DNA of 64,000 bases from Halobacteriales archaeon QS_4_70_19 (GTDB lineage: Archaea > Halobacteriota > Halobacteria > Halobacteriales > Haloarculaceae): the NCBI GenBank assembly GCA_003020985.1, contig PXRM01000012.1, positions 1-64,000 of the forward strand, read 5' to 3'. The number at the start of each line of letters is the position of its first letter. Positions within the stretch are counted from its first letter, which is position 1. Made by a program: the position numbers and the translations under genes. The notes beneath the pieces were generated by a model that saw only the letters and a program-made list of their open reading frames with translations, did no database searches and was not told the DNA's origin. Shown here in pieces: positions 35,836-44,772 of this stretch.

Positions 35836-36306
35836 ATGAGCGTCACACGAGCGCCCTGTCCGAACTGCCAGCTCCCCTACTACACGGACCGGAACGATGC
35901 CTGTCCGTACTGCGGGACGACCGCCGGGGACGAGGCAGCTACGGACGAGAGCGCGGGAGCGGAGTCCTCCGAGATGGCGGCCGGGATGACGGGCTCCGGC
36001 AGCGCCGAAACCACACCCGCGGGGTCCGTTCGACGGTCCACGCCGCCGAGCCGTCCCCGGGAGACCTGCCAGGAGTGCGGGCTCCCGTACTACGCCGACG
36101 ACGTCGACGGCTGTCCGTACTGCGACACGGCCGGGGTGGAGACGCCCGGGGCCACGGCCGACAGTGGCCCGACCGCGCACGGCAGCGGCGCGACCGAGCC
36201 GACGGCGTCGGCGGGCGCCGGGGGCTCCGAGAGTGACAGGAGTGCCGGGACCAGCAGCCGGTCCGGCGGCCTCGTCAGCCGCATCCTGGGCCTGCTGGGT
36301 CGCTGA
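35836..36306 (+). CDS. Two-zinc-ribbon haloarchaeal protein
   Basis: 156 residues. Two CxxC-CxxC zinc ribbons of similar wording (APCPNCQLPYYTDRNDACPYC and, shortened, CQECGLPYYADDVDGCPYC) are separated by a Thr/Ser/Gly-rich linker. The C-terminus is a short amphipathic segment (GGLVSRILGLLGR). The function is unknown; it may be a nucleic-acid or protein adaptor. ATG 35836 follows a TATA-like AGGTTTGTTATG. Confidence 0.8.
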   Translation: MSVTRAPCPNCQLPYYTDRNDACPYCGTTAGDEAATDESAGAESSEMAAGMTGSGSAETTPAGSVRRSTPPSRPRETCQECGLPYYADDVDGCPYCDTAGVETPGATADSGPTAHGSGATEPTASAGAGGSESDRSAGTSSRSGGLVSRILGLLGR

Positions 36307-36339
36307 AGCGTTTAGTCGGCGCCGGCCGTACGTGGCTCC

Positions 36340-36804
36340 GTGACCGAGGAGAGCACAGGAGCGGGTGGCGGGAGCGCCGCAGCCGACGAGAACCCGGACG
36401 CTCGCGTCTGCGTCGTCGCCACGCGCCCGAAGACGTTCGCGGAGTGCCGGAACGGTATCTATCCCGCACCGCGCTCGTACGAGCGCACCCGCCGTGCGTT
36501 CGACTACATGGCGTTCTACCGGACGGCGCCGACGTCCGCCGTGACCCACTACGCCCCCGTCACCGGTCGCGTCGAGGAGACGCGGGACGACGGTGACCAC
36601 ATGACGCCGGAGCGGTGGGCGACGCTGATCGAGCCGGTCTCCGACGAGCGGACCGTCGTCGTGTTCGAACTCGGCGACCTGGTGGCGCTCGACGACCCGG
36701 TGACGAACGACCGCAACGGCGTCCGCGGGGCCTGGTACTGCACGCTGGATGCCCTCGTCCGGGCGAGTGCGACAAGCGAGTTAGCGGAGCGTTCTGGAGA
36801 ATAG
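36340..36804 (+). CDS. Conserved haloarchaeal protein of unknown function
   Basis: 154 residues, soluble, GTG start. The core reads RPKTFAECRNGIYPAPRSYE, then FDYMAFYRTAPTSAVTHYAP and VVVFELGDLVALDDPV. I recall similar haloarchaeal proteins but no assigned function. It starts 33 nt after the zinc-ribbon gene and may be cotranscribed. Confidence 0.75.
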   Translation: MTEESTGAGGGSAAADENPDARVCVVATRPKTFAECRNGIYPAPRSYERTRRAFDYMAFYRTAPTSAVTHYAPVTGRVEETRDDGDHMTPERWATLIEPVSDERTVVVFELGDLVALDDPVTNDRNGVRGAWYCTLDALVRASATSELAERSGE

Positions 36805-36876
36805 GCCTCCGATTATCCGGATGCTCCACGCTACCGCGAGATAACACCGAGATTACCGCCTTCTCCCGGTGGCTCG

Positions 36877-37010
36877 CTACGCCAGCACCACGTCGAGGGT
36901 CGGCATCACCGCCAGGCCGACCATCAGCCCCATCGTCGCGACGTGTTCGGTCCCCCGGGAGTGGGGCGCGGGACGACCTCGTGGCTGATGACGAACGGCA
37001 TCCCGCCCGC
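36877..37010 (-). pseudogene. C-terminal remnant of a ZIP-family metal transporter
   Basis: Downstream of the E1-alpha stop codon the minus strand reads AAGGMPFVISHEVVPR, the ZIP metal-binding helix with its His-Glu. After a frameshift it reads GTEHVATMGLMVGLAVMPT LDVVLA and stops. This is the last helix pair of ZIP transporters (HERVATLGLMAG type); the preceding helices are missing. Confidence 0.65.
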
Positions 37011-37013
37011 GGC

Positions 37014-38144
37014 CTACTCCTCGCGCAGCAGGGTGTCCGCGCCATGCTCGTCGAGGAGCCGCTCCAGTTCCTCGCGGGCCTCCTCGACGCGCGGCGTCGG
37101 TTCGGCGTAGGCGTCCGAGAACAGGTCCATCGGGTCGCCCTCGGCCGTCTCGGCGTCGTCGATGGCGTCGGCGACCGTCTCCCGGACCTCCGCGTCGATG
37201 GCGTCGTCCCGCTCGTCGTCCAGCCGGCCCGTCTCGCGGAGGTAGCGCTCCAGCCGGTCGAGCGGGTCCTTCTCGCGCCACGGCTCGACGTCGCTCTCGT
37301 CGCGGTAGGCGTCCGGGTCGTCGGCGGTCGTGTGCGCGCCGTAGCGATAGCAGATGGTCTCCACCAGCGTCGGCCGGGGGCGCCACTCGTCACGGCCTGG
37401 CCCGCGCGCGGTAGTCGCGGCCGCCTCCGTCACGGCGTACACCGCCAGCGGGTCCATCCCGTCGACGCGGACGCCGTCGATGCCGTACGCCGAGGCCTTC
37501 CCGGCGTAGGTCTCGCTGGCGGTCTGCTCGCTCGCCGGGGTCGAGATGGCCCAGCCGTTGTTGTGGCACATGAAGACGGCGGGGGCGTCGAAGACGCCCG
37601 CGAAGTTGACGCCCTCGTGGAAGTCCCCCTCCGAGGTGGCGCCGTCGCCGAAGTGGCACGCCACGACCTCGTCGCTGCCCGAGAGCATCGCCGCCCACGC
37701 GTAGCCCGTGGCGTGGGGGATGTGGCCGGCGATGGAGATGTTGAGCGGGAAGACGTCCACGTCGGCCAGCGCCGCGTTGCCGGATTCGTGGCCCATCCAG
37801 TAGCGGACGTAGCCGGGCGTGAACCCGCGCGACGCGACGGCGCCGTGCTCGCGGTACTGGTAGGAGATGGTGTCGCTGTCCCGGAGCGCGTGGGTGGAGC
37901 CGACCTGCGTGGCCTCCTGGCCCGCCGCCGGCGCGAACGTCCCCACGCGGCCCTGGCGCTGGAGACTCACCATCCGCTCGTCGAAATGCCTGACCAGGCG
38001 CATGTCCCGGTAGAGGCCGAGCAGCTCGTCGTCGCTGATAGCCGGCAGGAGCTCCGGCGCCACCACCTCGCCGTCCCGGTCGAGCACCTGTACGAGGTCG
38101 GTCGGCTCCCGGTCGAGGAGCGCGTCCACGCGGTCCCGGTCCAT
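37014..38144 (-). CDS. pdhA: 2-oxoacid (pyruvate-type) dehydrogenase E1 alpha subunit
   Basis: 376 residues. Thiamine-diphosphate motif: FGDGATSEGDFHEGVNFAGV ... CHNNGWAI. AGHIPHATGYAWAAML and ETICYRYGAHTTADDP (phosphorylation-loop region) are also typical. It catalyses the decarboxylation step with an E1 beta partner. Unusually, pdhB, pdhC and lpd are not adjacent: upstream is an unrelated divergent gene and downstream a ZIP remnant. ATG 38144 is used, after a spacer with no clear ribosome site. Confidence 0.9.
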   Translation of the reverse strand: MDRDRVDALLDREPTDLVQVLDRDGEVVAPELLPAISDDELLGLYRDMRLVRHFDERMVSLQRQGRVGTFAPAAGQEATQVGSTHALRDSDTISYQYREHGAVASRGFTPGYVRYWMGHESGNAALADVDVFPLNISIAGHIPHATGYAWAAMLSGSDEVVACHFGDGATSEGDFHEGVNFAGVFDAPAVFMCHNNGWAISTPASEQTASETYAGKASAYGIDGVRVDGMDPLAVYAVTEAAATTARGPGRDEWRPRPTLVETICYRYGAHTTADDPDAYRDESDVEPWREKDPLDRLERYLRETGRLDDERDDAIDAEVRETVADAIDDAETAEGDPMDLFSDAYAEPTPRVEEAREELERLLDEHGADTLLREE

Positions 38145-38305
38145 CTCAGGACCACCCGCCGCCGTCGTGGCGGTCCACACCGTTCGCCGCCGAGCACGCG
38201 CCTGGGACCTGCGGAGTCATTTGGTGGCGCCACTCCCGGCGACGGCATAACTCTGTGCCGTAACCGGGGCGAATCTTCAGGAGGCTCCGGCGGGAACGCC
38301 CGGCC

Positions 38306-38878
38306 GTGCCACACGACGTCGACGAGGCTCGTGGCTCGCGCTCGCCCGCGCCGGCCAACCCCGTCCGGTTCAACCTGCGGCGACTGGTAGGTGGAGTCCG
38401 TCTCCTCCTGACGGAGGCGTCGCCGTGGGGACTGATCCGGCAGCGACGTATCGGGGCCCTCGAGGCCGACCTCGTGGCCGAGGTGTCGAGCTGGCCCGCG
38501 GTCGAGACGGCCCCGCACCGCTACGGCGGGACGGAGTTCCTCGTCGACGGCCGCGAGATCGGCCACGTCCACGACTGGGGGCTCACGGACGTCCCGTTCG
38601 TCCGACCGCTGGGCGAGGCGGTCATCGGCTCGGGGGCGGCCGCCCGTCACCACGTCCTCCCGGACTCGGGCTGGGCGACGACCTTCCTGGAGACGCCGGC
38701 CGACCGGGACCGCGTCCGCGACCTCCTGCGGCTCTCCTGGTGCTGGCACGTCGCGCACTTCGCCCCCGACGGCGCGGCGCTCGACCGGGATGCGGCCCGC
38801 CGCGAGGTCGCGGCGCTCCCGCTGGACGACGGCGTCGAGCAGGCGTTCCTGTCAACGCTCGATTCCCGCTCTCGATAG
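38306..38878 (+). CDS. Luciferase-domain (DUF5519-like) protein
   Basis: 190 residues, GTG start. Core: YGGTEFLVDGREIGHVHDWG, LTDVPFVRPLGEAVI, HHVLPDSGWATTFLETPAD, LLRLSWCWHVAHF. This matches short haloarchaeal proteins annotated as luciferase-family (DUF5519). Light production is not implied; the fold is taken from plant/bacterial relatives and the role is unknown. Confidence 0.75.
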   Translation: MPHDVDEARGSRSPAPANPVRFNLRRLVGGVRLLLTEASPWGLIRQRRIGALEADLVAEVSSWPAVETAPHRYGGTEFLVDGREIGHVHDWGLTDVPFVRPLGEAVIGSGAAARHHVLPDSGWATTFLETPADRDRVRDLLRLSWCWHVAHFAPDGAALDRDAARREVAALPLDDGVEQAFLSTLDSRSR

Positions 38879-39023
38879 CGGATCGGAGAGATATCCCCCC
38901 GGATCATCCGAACTGCCGGGGATCTCCGAGTAATCCCGGCTACTGATATGTTCTCTCCGACTCCCGGTCCCTACTCCGCCCCGGAGCGACCAGACTCAAG
39001 TGCCCCGGCGGTGATCTCCCAGT

Positions 39024-39482
39024 ATGACCGAAGTCGTCGCAGACGAAGAACGCCCGGCCGACCGCGCCGACGCGGGCGAGCGGGTCCTCCACGTCGGTGC
39101 GGACCGGCCGATCCGCATCAGCACCGGGCACCGCATCCGCCACCACGAGGGGAAGTGCTCGCGCCCGCACGGGCACAACTACGACGTGACCGTCCGCGTG
39201 CAGGGGGAACTGACCGAGGAGGGCTGGGTCGTCGACAAGGGCGACGTGACCGGGATCATCGGCGAGTGGGACCACCGCTTCCTCCTCCAGCGCGGCGACC
39301 CGCTGGTGGAGGCGATGGAGGCGAGCGGCGACGGCGACGCGGTCGTCGTGCTGGACCACCCGCCGACGGCCGAGGTGATGGCGGTCGTCCTCGAACGGCG
39401 GATGCTGGAGCGGTTCCCCGACACCGTCTCCGACGTGGCCGTCGAGGTGGCCGAGACCCGGGAGCTCCGGGCCGGGTACTGA
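39024..39482 (+). CDS. queD: 6-carboxy-tetrahydropterin synthase
   Basis: 152 residues. Second step of preQ0 synthesis. Zinc-binding and catalytic signature: ISTGHRIRHHEGKCSRPHGH, with catalytic Cys and the HGH zinc pair; then WDHRFLL and HPPTAEVMA. It precedes queE by 3 nt. A TATA-like element is not obvious; AT-rich bases lie about 38930-38950. Confidence 0.93.
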   Translation: MTEVVADEERPADRADAGERVLHVGADRPIRISTGHRIRHHEGKCSRPHGHNYDVTVRVQGELTEEGWVVDKGDVTGIIGEWDHRFLLQRGDPLVEAMEASGDGDAVVVLDHPPTAEVMAVVLERRMLERFPDTVSDVAVEVAETRELRAGY

Positions 39483-39485
39483 CCG

Positions 39486-40277
39486 ATGCCAGTCAACGCG
39501 ACCGTCGACGGGGAGCGCGAAGTGCCCGAGGACATCGACGCGGCGGAGACACTCCCGGTCAACGAACTGTTCCACTCGCTGCAGGGTGAGGGGAAGCTCG
39601 CCGGCGTCCCGAGCACGTTCGTCCGCACCTCGGGGTGCAACCTCCGGTGCTGGTTCTGCGACTCCTACCACACCTCCTGGGAGCCGACCGGGGCGTGGCG
39701 CGACCTCGACGACGTCGTCGCCGCCGTCGAGGAGCGCCCCGGCGACCACGTCGTGCTCACGGGCGGGGAGCCGACCGTCCACGGGGCATCCGTGGACCTG
39801 CTGGACCGCCTCTCGGCACGGGGCTACCACACGACCGTCGAGACGAACGGGACCGTCTTCCGCGACGCGGCCATCGACCTGGCGTCGCTCTCCCCGAAGC
39901 TCGCCACCTCGACACCCTCGCCCGAGCGGCCGCCGGCCGGCGGTGACGCCAACATCGACGGCTGGGCCGACCGCCACGAGGAGCGCCGTCTCGACTACGA
40001 CGCGATGTCGCGCTACGTCGAGGCCTACGACACGCAGCTGAAGTTCGTCGTGACCGGGCCGGACGACCTCCCGGAGGTCGAGCGGATCGTCGAGTGCCTC
40101 CGCGAGACGGCCGGCGTCCCCATCCCGGACGGGGACGTACTGCTGATGCCCGAGGGCACGACCCGGGAGGAACTGGAATCGACCCGTCGCGTCGTCGCGG
40201 ACCTCGCGCTGGAGCACGGCTACCGCTACACGCCGCGCGTCCACGTCGACATCTGGAACGACGCCCCGGGCACCTGA
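39486..40277 (+). CDS. queE: 7-carboxy-7-deazaguanine synthase (radical SAM)
   Basis: 263 residues. The radical-SAM cluster motif is CNLRCWFC (C-x3-C-x2-C). Other signatures are LFHSLQGEGKLAGVPSTFVR and VVLTGGEPTVHG. It forms the 7-deazaguanine ring. It lies between queD and queC; together they supply preQ0 for archaeosine in tRNA position 15, the archaeal use of this pathway. Confidence 0.94.
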   Translation: MPVNATVDGEREVPEDIDAAETLPVNELFHSLQGEGKLAGVPSTFVRTSGCNLRCWFCDSYHTSWEPTGAWRDLDDVVAAVEERPGDHVVLTGGEPTVHGASVDLLDRLSARGYHTTVETNGTVFRDAAIDLASLSPKLATSTPSPERPPAGGDANIDGWADRHEERRLDYDAMSRYVEAYDTQLKFVVTGPDDLPEVERIVECLRETAGVPIPDGDVLLMPEGTTREELESTRRVVADLALEHGYRYTPRVHVDIWNDAPGT

Positions 40278-40313
40278 GCCGAGCGTCCCACACACGACCA
40301 CCACCGAGACACC

Positions 40314-41102
40314 ATGAGCGACTCCGAGAACACGCCGACCGACGACAGCGGTACCGAGAGCCCGGACCACCCCACCGGCGCCCCCCAGGCGACCGACCGG
40401 CGCTACGACGAGGGCGACCCCGAGGAGCGTGCGGTCGTCCTCGTCTCCGGCGGCATGGACAGTGCTACGGCCGTCTACGAGGCCATCGACCGGGGGTACG
40501 AGCCGTACTTCCTCCACAGCTCCTACGGCCAGCGGACGGCCGACCGCGAGCACGAGTGCGCACGCACGCTGGCCGAGCAGGTCGGGGCCGAGTTCCTCCA
40601 CGTCGAGACCGAGCACCTCTCGCGCATCGGCGCCTCCTCGCTCACCGACACGTCGATGGACATGGCCGACGCCGACCTCGAGGACGAGGACGTTCCGGAC
40701 TCGTACGTCCCGTTCCGGAACGCGAACCTGCTGTCGATGGCCGTCTCCTGCGCCGAGGCGAACGACTGCACGGCCGTGTTCGTCGGCGCACACAGCGAGG
40801 ACTTCTCCGGATACCCGGACTGCCGGCCGGAGTTCTTCGAGGCGTTCGAGCGCGTCGTCGACGTGGGGACGAAGCCGGAGACGGACATCTCCGTGGAGGC
40901 GCCGTTCGTGGAGTGGTCGAAGACCGACATCGCCGAGCGAGGGCTGGAGCTGGGCGTGCCCTACGAGCGGACGTGGTCCTGCTACCGCTCCGAGGCACCC
41001 GCGTGCGGGACCTGTGACGCGTGTGCCTACCGGCTGCAGGCGTTCCAGCGGCTGGGCGCCCGCGACCCCATCGACTACGCCGAACGCCCGGACTACAGCT
41101 GA
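40314..41102 (+). CDS. queC: 7-cyano-7-deazaguanine (preQ0) synthase
   Basis: 262 residues. The PP-loop ATPase motif is VVLVSGGMDSATAVYEA. PFRNANLLSMAVSCAEA follows, and the zinc site is SCYRSEAPACGTCDACAYR. An acidic leader of about 35 residues is a halophilic extension. Last gene of the queDEC group. T-rich CCTTTTTGG (41123-41131) follows, more likely the promoter of the next gene. Confidence 0.94.
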   Translation: MSDSENTPTDDSGTESPDHPTGAPQATDRRYDEGDPEERAVVLVSGGMDSATAVYEAIDRGYEPYFLHSSYGQRTADREHECARTLAEQVGAEFLHVETEHLSRIGASSLTDTSMDMADADLEDEDVPDSYVPFRNANLLSMAVSCAEANDCTAVFVGAHSEDFSGYPDCRPEFFEAFERVVDVGTKPETDISVEAPFVEWSKTDIAERGLELGVPYERTWSCYRSEAPACGTCDACAYRLQAFQRLGARDPIDYAERPDYS

Positions 41103-41179
41103 ACGCGCGACCCGCTCGGCAACCTTTTTGGTGGTGTCGGGCGCGCGTCAGTCCATGACTGGCGACCCCGGACGCGGGG

Positions 41180-41701
41180 GTGGGCGACGTGGGTGACACG
41201 TTCGCCTCCATCATGGAGAAGTTCGAGGACAGCCCCAGCCAGCAGGCCGTCGTCCGGCTCCTGTTGGAGCGCGGGTTCTCCGTCAACGACGAGGGGCGCG
41301 TCGTCTCGGGCGGCATCGAGATCCCCAACACCGGCATCGCCAGAGAGATCGGCGTCGACCGGCGCGTCGTCGACGCCACCACCGACGCCATCCTCGACGA
41401 CCCCGAGCTCGAGCCCATCTTCCGCAACATCACGGCCATCCCGTCGCTGATGGACCTGGCGCCCGTCCTCGACCTGACCGTACTCACGGTGTCCGTCTCG
41501 GACCCGGAGGCTGCCGGCATCGCCGCCACCGTCACGGGCACCATCGCCGACCACGACATCTCCATCCGGCAGACCATCTCCGAGGACCCGGAGTTCACCG
41601 ACGACCCCGTGCTGTACGTCATCACCGAGGGGGACCTCCCCGGCACGGTCATCAACGAGATTCGCGACCTGGAGTTCGTCCGCCGCATCGAACTGCAGTA
41701 G
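41180..41701 (+). CDS. HTH plus ACT-domain regulator, haloarchaeal
   Basis: 173 residues. The N-terminal HTH-like part is SPSQQAVVRLLLERGFSVND and TGIAREIGVDRRVVDATTDA. The C-terminal ACT part is LDLTVLTVSVSDPEAAG and DHDISIRQTISEDPEF. ACT domains bind amino acids, so an amino-acid-responsive regulator is likely. The start is GTG 41180 or GTG 41189. A TATA-like CCTTTTTGG is 50 nt upstream. A 13-codon reading frame (ATG 41155 to TGA 41196) overlaps the start in another frame and could be a leader ORF. Confidence 0.85.
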   Translation: MGDVGDTFASIMEKFEDSPSQQAVVRLLLERGFSVNDEGRVVSGGIEIPNTGIAREIGVDRRVVDATTDAILDDPELEPIFRNITAIPSLMDLAPVLDLTVLTVSVSDPEAAGIAATVTGTIADHDISIRQTISEDPEFTDDPVLYVITEGDLPGTVINEIRDLEFVRRIELQ

Positions 41702-41784
41702 CGACTGCGGGGCGATCGCCCGTCTCTCAAACGTCTCTTTGACTCTCTACGGGGCTTATGCCGTCCGTGCCACCAGTCCCGCGT

Positions 41785-43119
41785 ATGCGACGGCGAACCC
41801 TCCTGGCCGGCCTCGGCGCTGGCCTCACGACCGGCCTCGCCGGCTGTTTCTCGGACGGCGAGTCGAGCACGCCCGGGTCCCCGAGCGACACGCCGACGAC
41901 CGACGACGGAACGCCCACGCCGACCGACGGGGAGACGCCCACGGACGGCGGGACGCCGGCCGGTCCCGTCTCCTGGACCGCGTCTGTCGACGGCGCCGCG
42001 GGTGACCCGGTCCACGCAGGTGCGACGCTCCGGTCCGTCGACGGGTCCGGCCCCGCACGGGACCGATGGTTGTTCGTCCCGACCGAAGCCGGCACCCTGT
42101 ACGCTCTCGACCCGGCGACGGGCGACGAGCGATGGACGGCCGGCCTCGGGAAACCAGTCCGTGACGTGGTGGTGGCGCCGGACGCCGGCCTCGTGGTGGC
42201 CCACGCCGGGAAGCAGACCCTCGGCGACGACCATCTCGTCCGTGCGTTCGACGCGGCCGGGACCGAACAGTGGACCTTCCCCGGGAGCGCCGACGCCTCC
42301 CCCTGGGGACCGCTGGAACTCCTCGGCGCCGACGGTGAGCGCGTCTTCGTCGCGAGCCGCGACGACCAGCCCATGAGCAGCGGCGAGACGCTGTGGTCAC
42401 TCGACGCGGCCAGTGGCGCGTCGACGTGGACGAGCGAGGTCGGCGATCCGCACAGCGCCGCGGTCACCGACGAGGCGGTCTTCGTCGCCAGCCGCCGGGC
42501 GGTCGACGCGTTCGCCCGGCCCGACGGCGACCGCCTGTGGCGCTTCTCCGAGGAGGGTGTCGAGTACCAGTTCGACACGCTCCGGGCCGACGGCCGGACG
42601 GCCTTCTTCGCCACGACCACCGGGACGACCGCCGGACGGACACGGGCCATCGCTCCCGACGGGAGCCACGCCTGGCAGCGCCCCCGCTTCACCACCTCGG
42701 TGACGCTCGCCGACGCGCTGTATCTCGGCGGCGGCCCCGTCACGGCCGTCGACCCCGCCAGCGGCGAGGACCGCTGGGAGACCCAGGGCGAGTCGTTCCT
42801 CGCCGGAGGCCCCGTCGCGGCCGGGGTCCTCTACGCTGGCGGCGACGGGTTCGCGGCCTACGACACCGCCAGCGGCGACGAACTCTGGACCTGGACTGCC
42901 GACGCCGACATCGTGACCGCACAGGCCGCCACGGAGGCGGCGGTCTACGGGGCTACCGGCGGCGGCAACGACAGCCCGAACGTCGTCTACGCCCGGAGCG
43001 CGGCCGACGGGAGCGAGCGGTGGACGTTCGAGGCCGACGGCGACCTCTCCGACCTGGTACTCGGGGAGCTGGTGTACGCCGGGAGCGCCGACGGCACCGT
43101 GTACGGGTTCGACCGCTGA
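41785..43119 (+). CDS. PQQ-like beta-propeller lipoprotein
   Basis: 444 residues. Tat signal with lipobox: MRRRTLLAG ... GLAGC. It is followed by a Thr/Pro/Asp-rich linker and then repeated blades such as GTLYALDPATGDERW, ETLWSLDAASGASTW, GFAAYDTASGDELW and GTVYGFDR. It is exported folded and held by a lipid at the outer face. PQQ-type propellers often act in binding or as scaffolds; no cofactor site was identified. ATG 41785 fits the signal peptide. Confidence 0.88.
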   Translation: MRRRTLLAGLGAGLTTGLAGCFSDGESSTPGSPSDTPTTDDGTPTPTDGETPTDGGTPAGPVSWTASVDGAAGDPVHAGATLRSVDGSGPARDRWLFVPTEAGTLYALDPATGDERWTAGLGKPVRDVVVAPDAGLVVAHAGKQTLGDDHLVRAFDAAGTEQWTFPGSADASPWGPLELLGADGERVFVASRDDQPMSSGETLWSLDAASGASTWTSEVGDPHSAAVTDEAVFVASRRAVDAFARPDGDRLWRFSEEGVEYQFDTLRADGRTAFFATTTGTTAGRTRAIAPDGSHAWQRPRFTTSVTLADALYLGGGPVTAVDPASGEDRWETQGESFLAGGPVAAGVLYAGGDGFAAYDTASGDELWTWTADADIVTAQAATEAAVYGATGGGNDSPNVVYARSAADGSERWTFEADGDLSDLVLGELVYAGSADGTVYGFDR

Positions 43120-43187
43120 GCGGTCGGGCGGGACCCTCGCCGCCAGCGGGTCGCACGGCTTTTGCATCGGCACGCCGTGGTCCGCCC

Positions 43188-43847
43188 GTGAGCGAGGACG
43201 AGCGCGACGGGGACGGTCCGAACGAGCGACCGGACGACCCCGACGCCTGCCGGACGCTCGCTGGCCGTGGGCGCGCCGAATTCACCGTCAGCGGCTCGGA
43301 GTTCGTCGGCCACGCCGCAGCCGCCACGACGGTCGACGCGGCCGAGACGTTCGTCGCCGAGGTCCGCGAGGCGTACCCGGACGCCACCCACAACGTCCCC
43401 GCCTACCGGGTCCGGGCCGACCCGTTCCGGGAGTACAGCAGCGACGACGGGGAGCCGTCCGGGTCGGCCGGGAAACCGGTACTGAACGTCCTACAGGGGC
43501 GCGACCTGGAGGACGCCGTCGTGGTGGTGACGCGCTACTACGGCGGGACGAACCTCGGCGTGGGCGGCCTCGTCCGGTCGTACTCGCGGGCCGCGAAGGC
43601 GGCCATCACCGACGCCGGCGAGCGATGGACGGTCCCCCACGAGCGCCTCGTCGCAACCGTCGAATACGACGACAGCGGCACCGTCAGGGGGGTGCTGGAG
43701 TCGGCCGGCGTCGCGTTCGACGCTGCGTACGAGGCGACAGTCCGGTTCGACGCCCGCGTGCCCGCCCGGGAGGCCGACGCGCTCCGGGACCGACTCCGCT
43801 CGGCGACGAGCGGACGGGTGGACCTGAACGACGACCGCGAGGACTGA
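43188..43847 (+). CDS. YigZ/IMPACT-family protein
   Basis: 219 residues, GTG start. Signature: EVREAYPDATHNVPAYRV, SSDDGEPSGSAGKPVLNVLQ and VTRYYGGTNLGVGGLVRSYS, the IMPACT/YigZ N-terminal domain, followed by the DUF1949-type C-terminal domain. Relatives regulate translation or act as small hydrolases; the archaeal role is unclear. Confidence 0.9.
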   Translation: MSEDERDGDGPNERPDDPDACRTLAGRGRAEFTVSGSEFVGHAAAATTVDAAETFVAEVREAYPDATHNVPAYRVRADPFREYSSDDGEPSGSAGKPVLNVLQGRDLEDAVVVVTRYYGGTNLGVGGLVRSYSRAAKAAITDAGERWTVPHERLVATVEYDDSGTVRGVLESAGVAFDAAYEATVRFDARVPAREADALRDRLRSATSGRVDLNDDRED

Positions 43848-43931
43848 GTGCCCGGTTAATCGATAATTAGTTCTATATGTCTGAAACTCGACAGAATCTG
43901 GTCGGAGATATCTGACAATCGAGAAATCAGA

Positions 43932-44606
43932 TCATTTCGTCCCGAACGCCCGGTCGCCGGCATCGCCCAGTCCGGGGACGATGTAGCCGTCCTCGTCGAG
44001 GCGCTCGTCGACGGCGACGGTGAGGAGGTCGGCTTCCGGGACGGTCCCGGCGACGTGGACGAGGCCGTCCGGAGCCGCGACCGCGGAGAGGGAGAGCAGT
44101 TGTTCGGGCGACGCCTGGTCGGTCACCTCCTGGAGGACGGTCGCCATGGTCGACCCCGTCGCGAGCATTGGGTCCGCGACGATGACGGTGTCCTCGGACG
44201 TGAGCTCCGGGAGCTTCACGTAGTCGACGGAGATGGGGAAGTTCCCCTGCTCGTCCATGCCCGCGACTTCGTCGCGGCCGGCGCTGACGATTCCCTGGCG
44301 GGCCTGCGGGAACGCCTTCAGCAGCCCCTCGACGAACGGGGTCGCCGCCCGCAGCACGTTGACGATGACGACGTCCTCGAGTCCCTTCACGCGCTCCCCC
44401 GTCGTGTCGGCGAGCGGGGTCGTGATGGAGACGTACTCGGTGTCCATCATGCCGTCGATGATCTCGTAGCCGCAGATGCGTCCGAGCTTCACCAGCCCGT
44501 TCCGGAAGGCCACCTGCTCGGTGTCGGCCGACCGGAGGTCGCTCAGGGTGTGTTTCGCGAGCGCGTGGGTGATGACGTACGCGTCGTCGCGGTCCTCGAT
44601 GGCCAT
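43932..44606 (-). CDS. upp: Uracil phosphoribosyltransferase
   Basis: 224 residues. Salvages uracil to UMP. The PRPP loop is [17 protein letters not shown], with [18 protein letters not shown] and a C-terminal uracil site ([30 protein letters not shown]). ATG 44606. Divergent from the following gene. Confidence 0.95.
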   Translation of the reverse strand: MAIEDRDDAYVITHALAKHTLSDLRSADTEQVAFRNGLVKLGRICGYEIIDGMMDTEYVSITTPLADTTGERVKGLEDVVIVNVLRAATPFVEGLLKAFPQARQGIVSAGRDEVAGMDEQGNFPISVDYVKLPELTSEDTVIVADPMLATGSTMATVLQEVTDQASPEQLLSLSAVAAPDGLVHVAGTVPEADLLTVAVDERLDEDGYIVPGLGDAGDRAFGTK

Positions 44607-44772
44607 GTGGCAACGGGGAATCCCCGAGGGCTTAATGGCCCGGGGTCAGGCGCGGGGCGGGAACTCCCGACCCGGGGACGGGCCTGCGCCCCGGCGGACG
44701 CGTCCGCGGCCCGGCCGACGCTCGTCCGACTACCGACAACACGTATTAGGCAGGCCGCGGAAGGAAGGACCG

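Noticed and set aside
44745-44760. TTAGGCAGGCCGCGG as another iron box
   Set aside because: Only the left half matches TTAGG; the right half CCTAA is missing, so the palindrome is absent.
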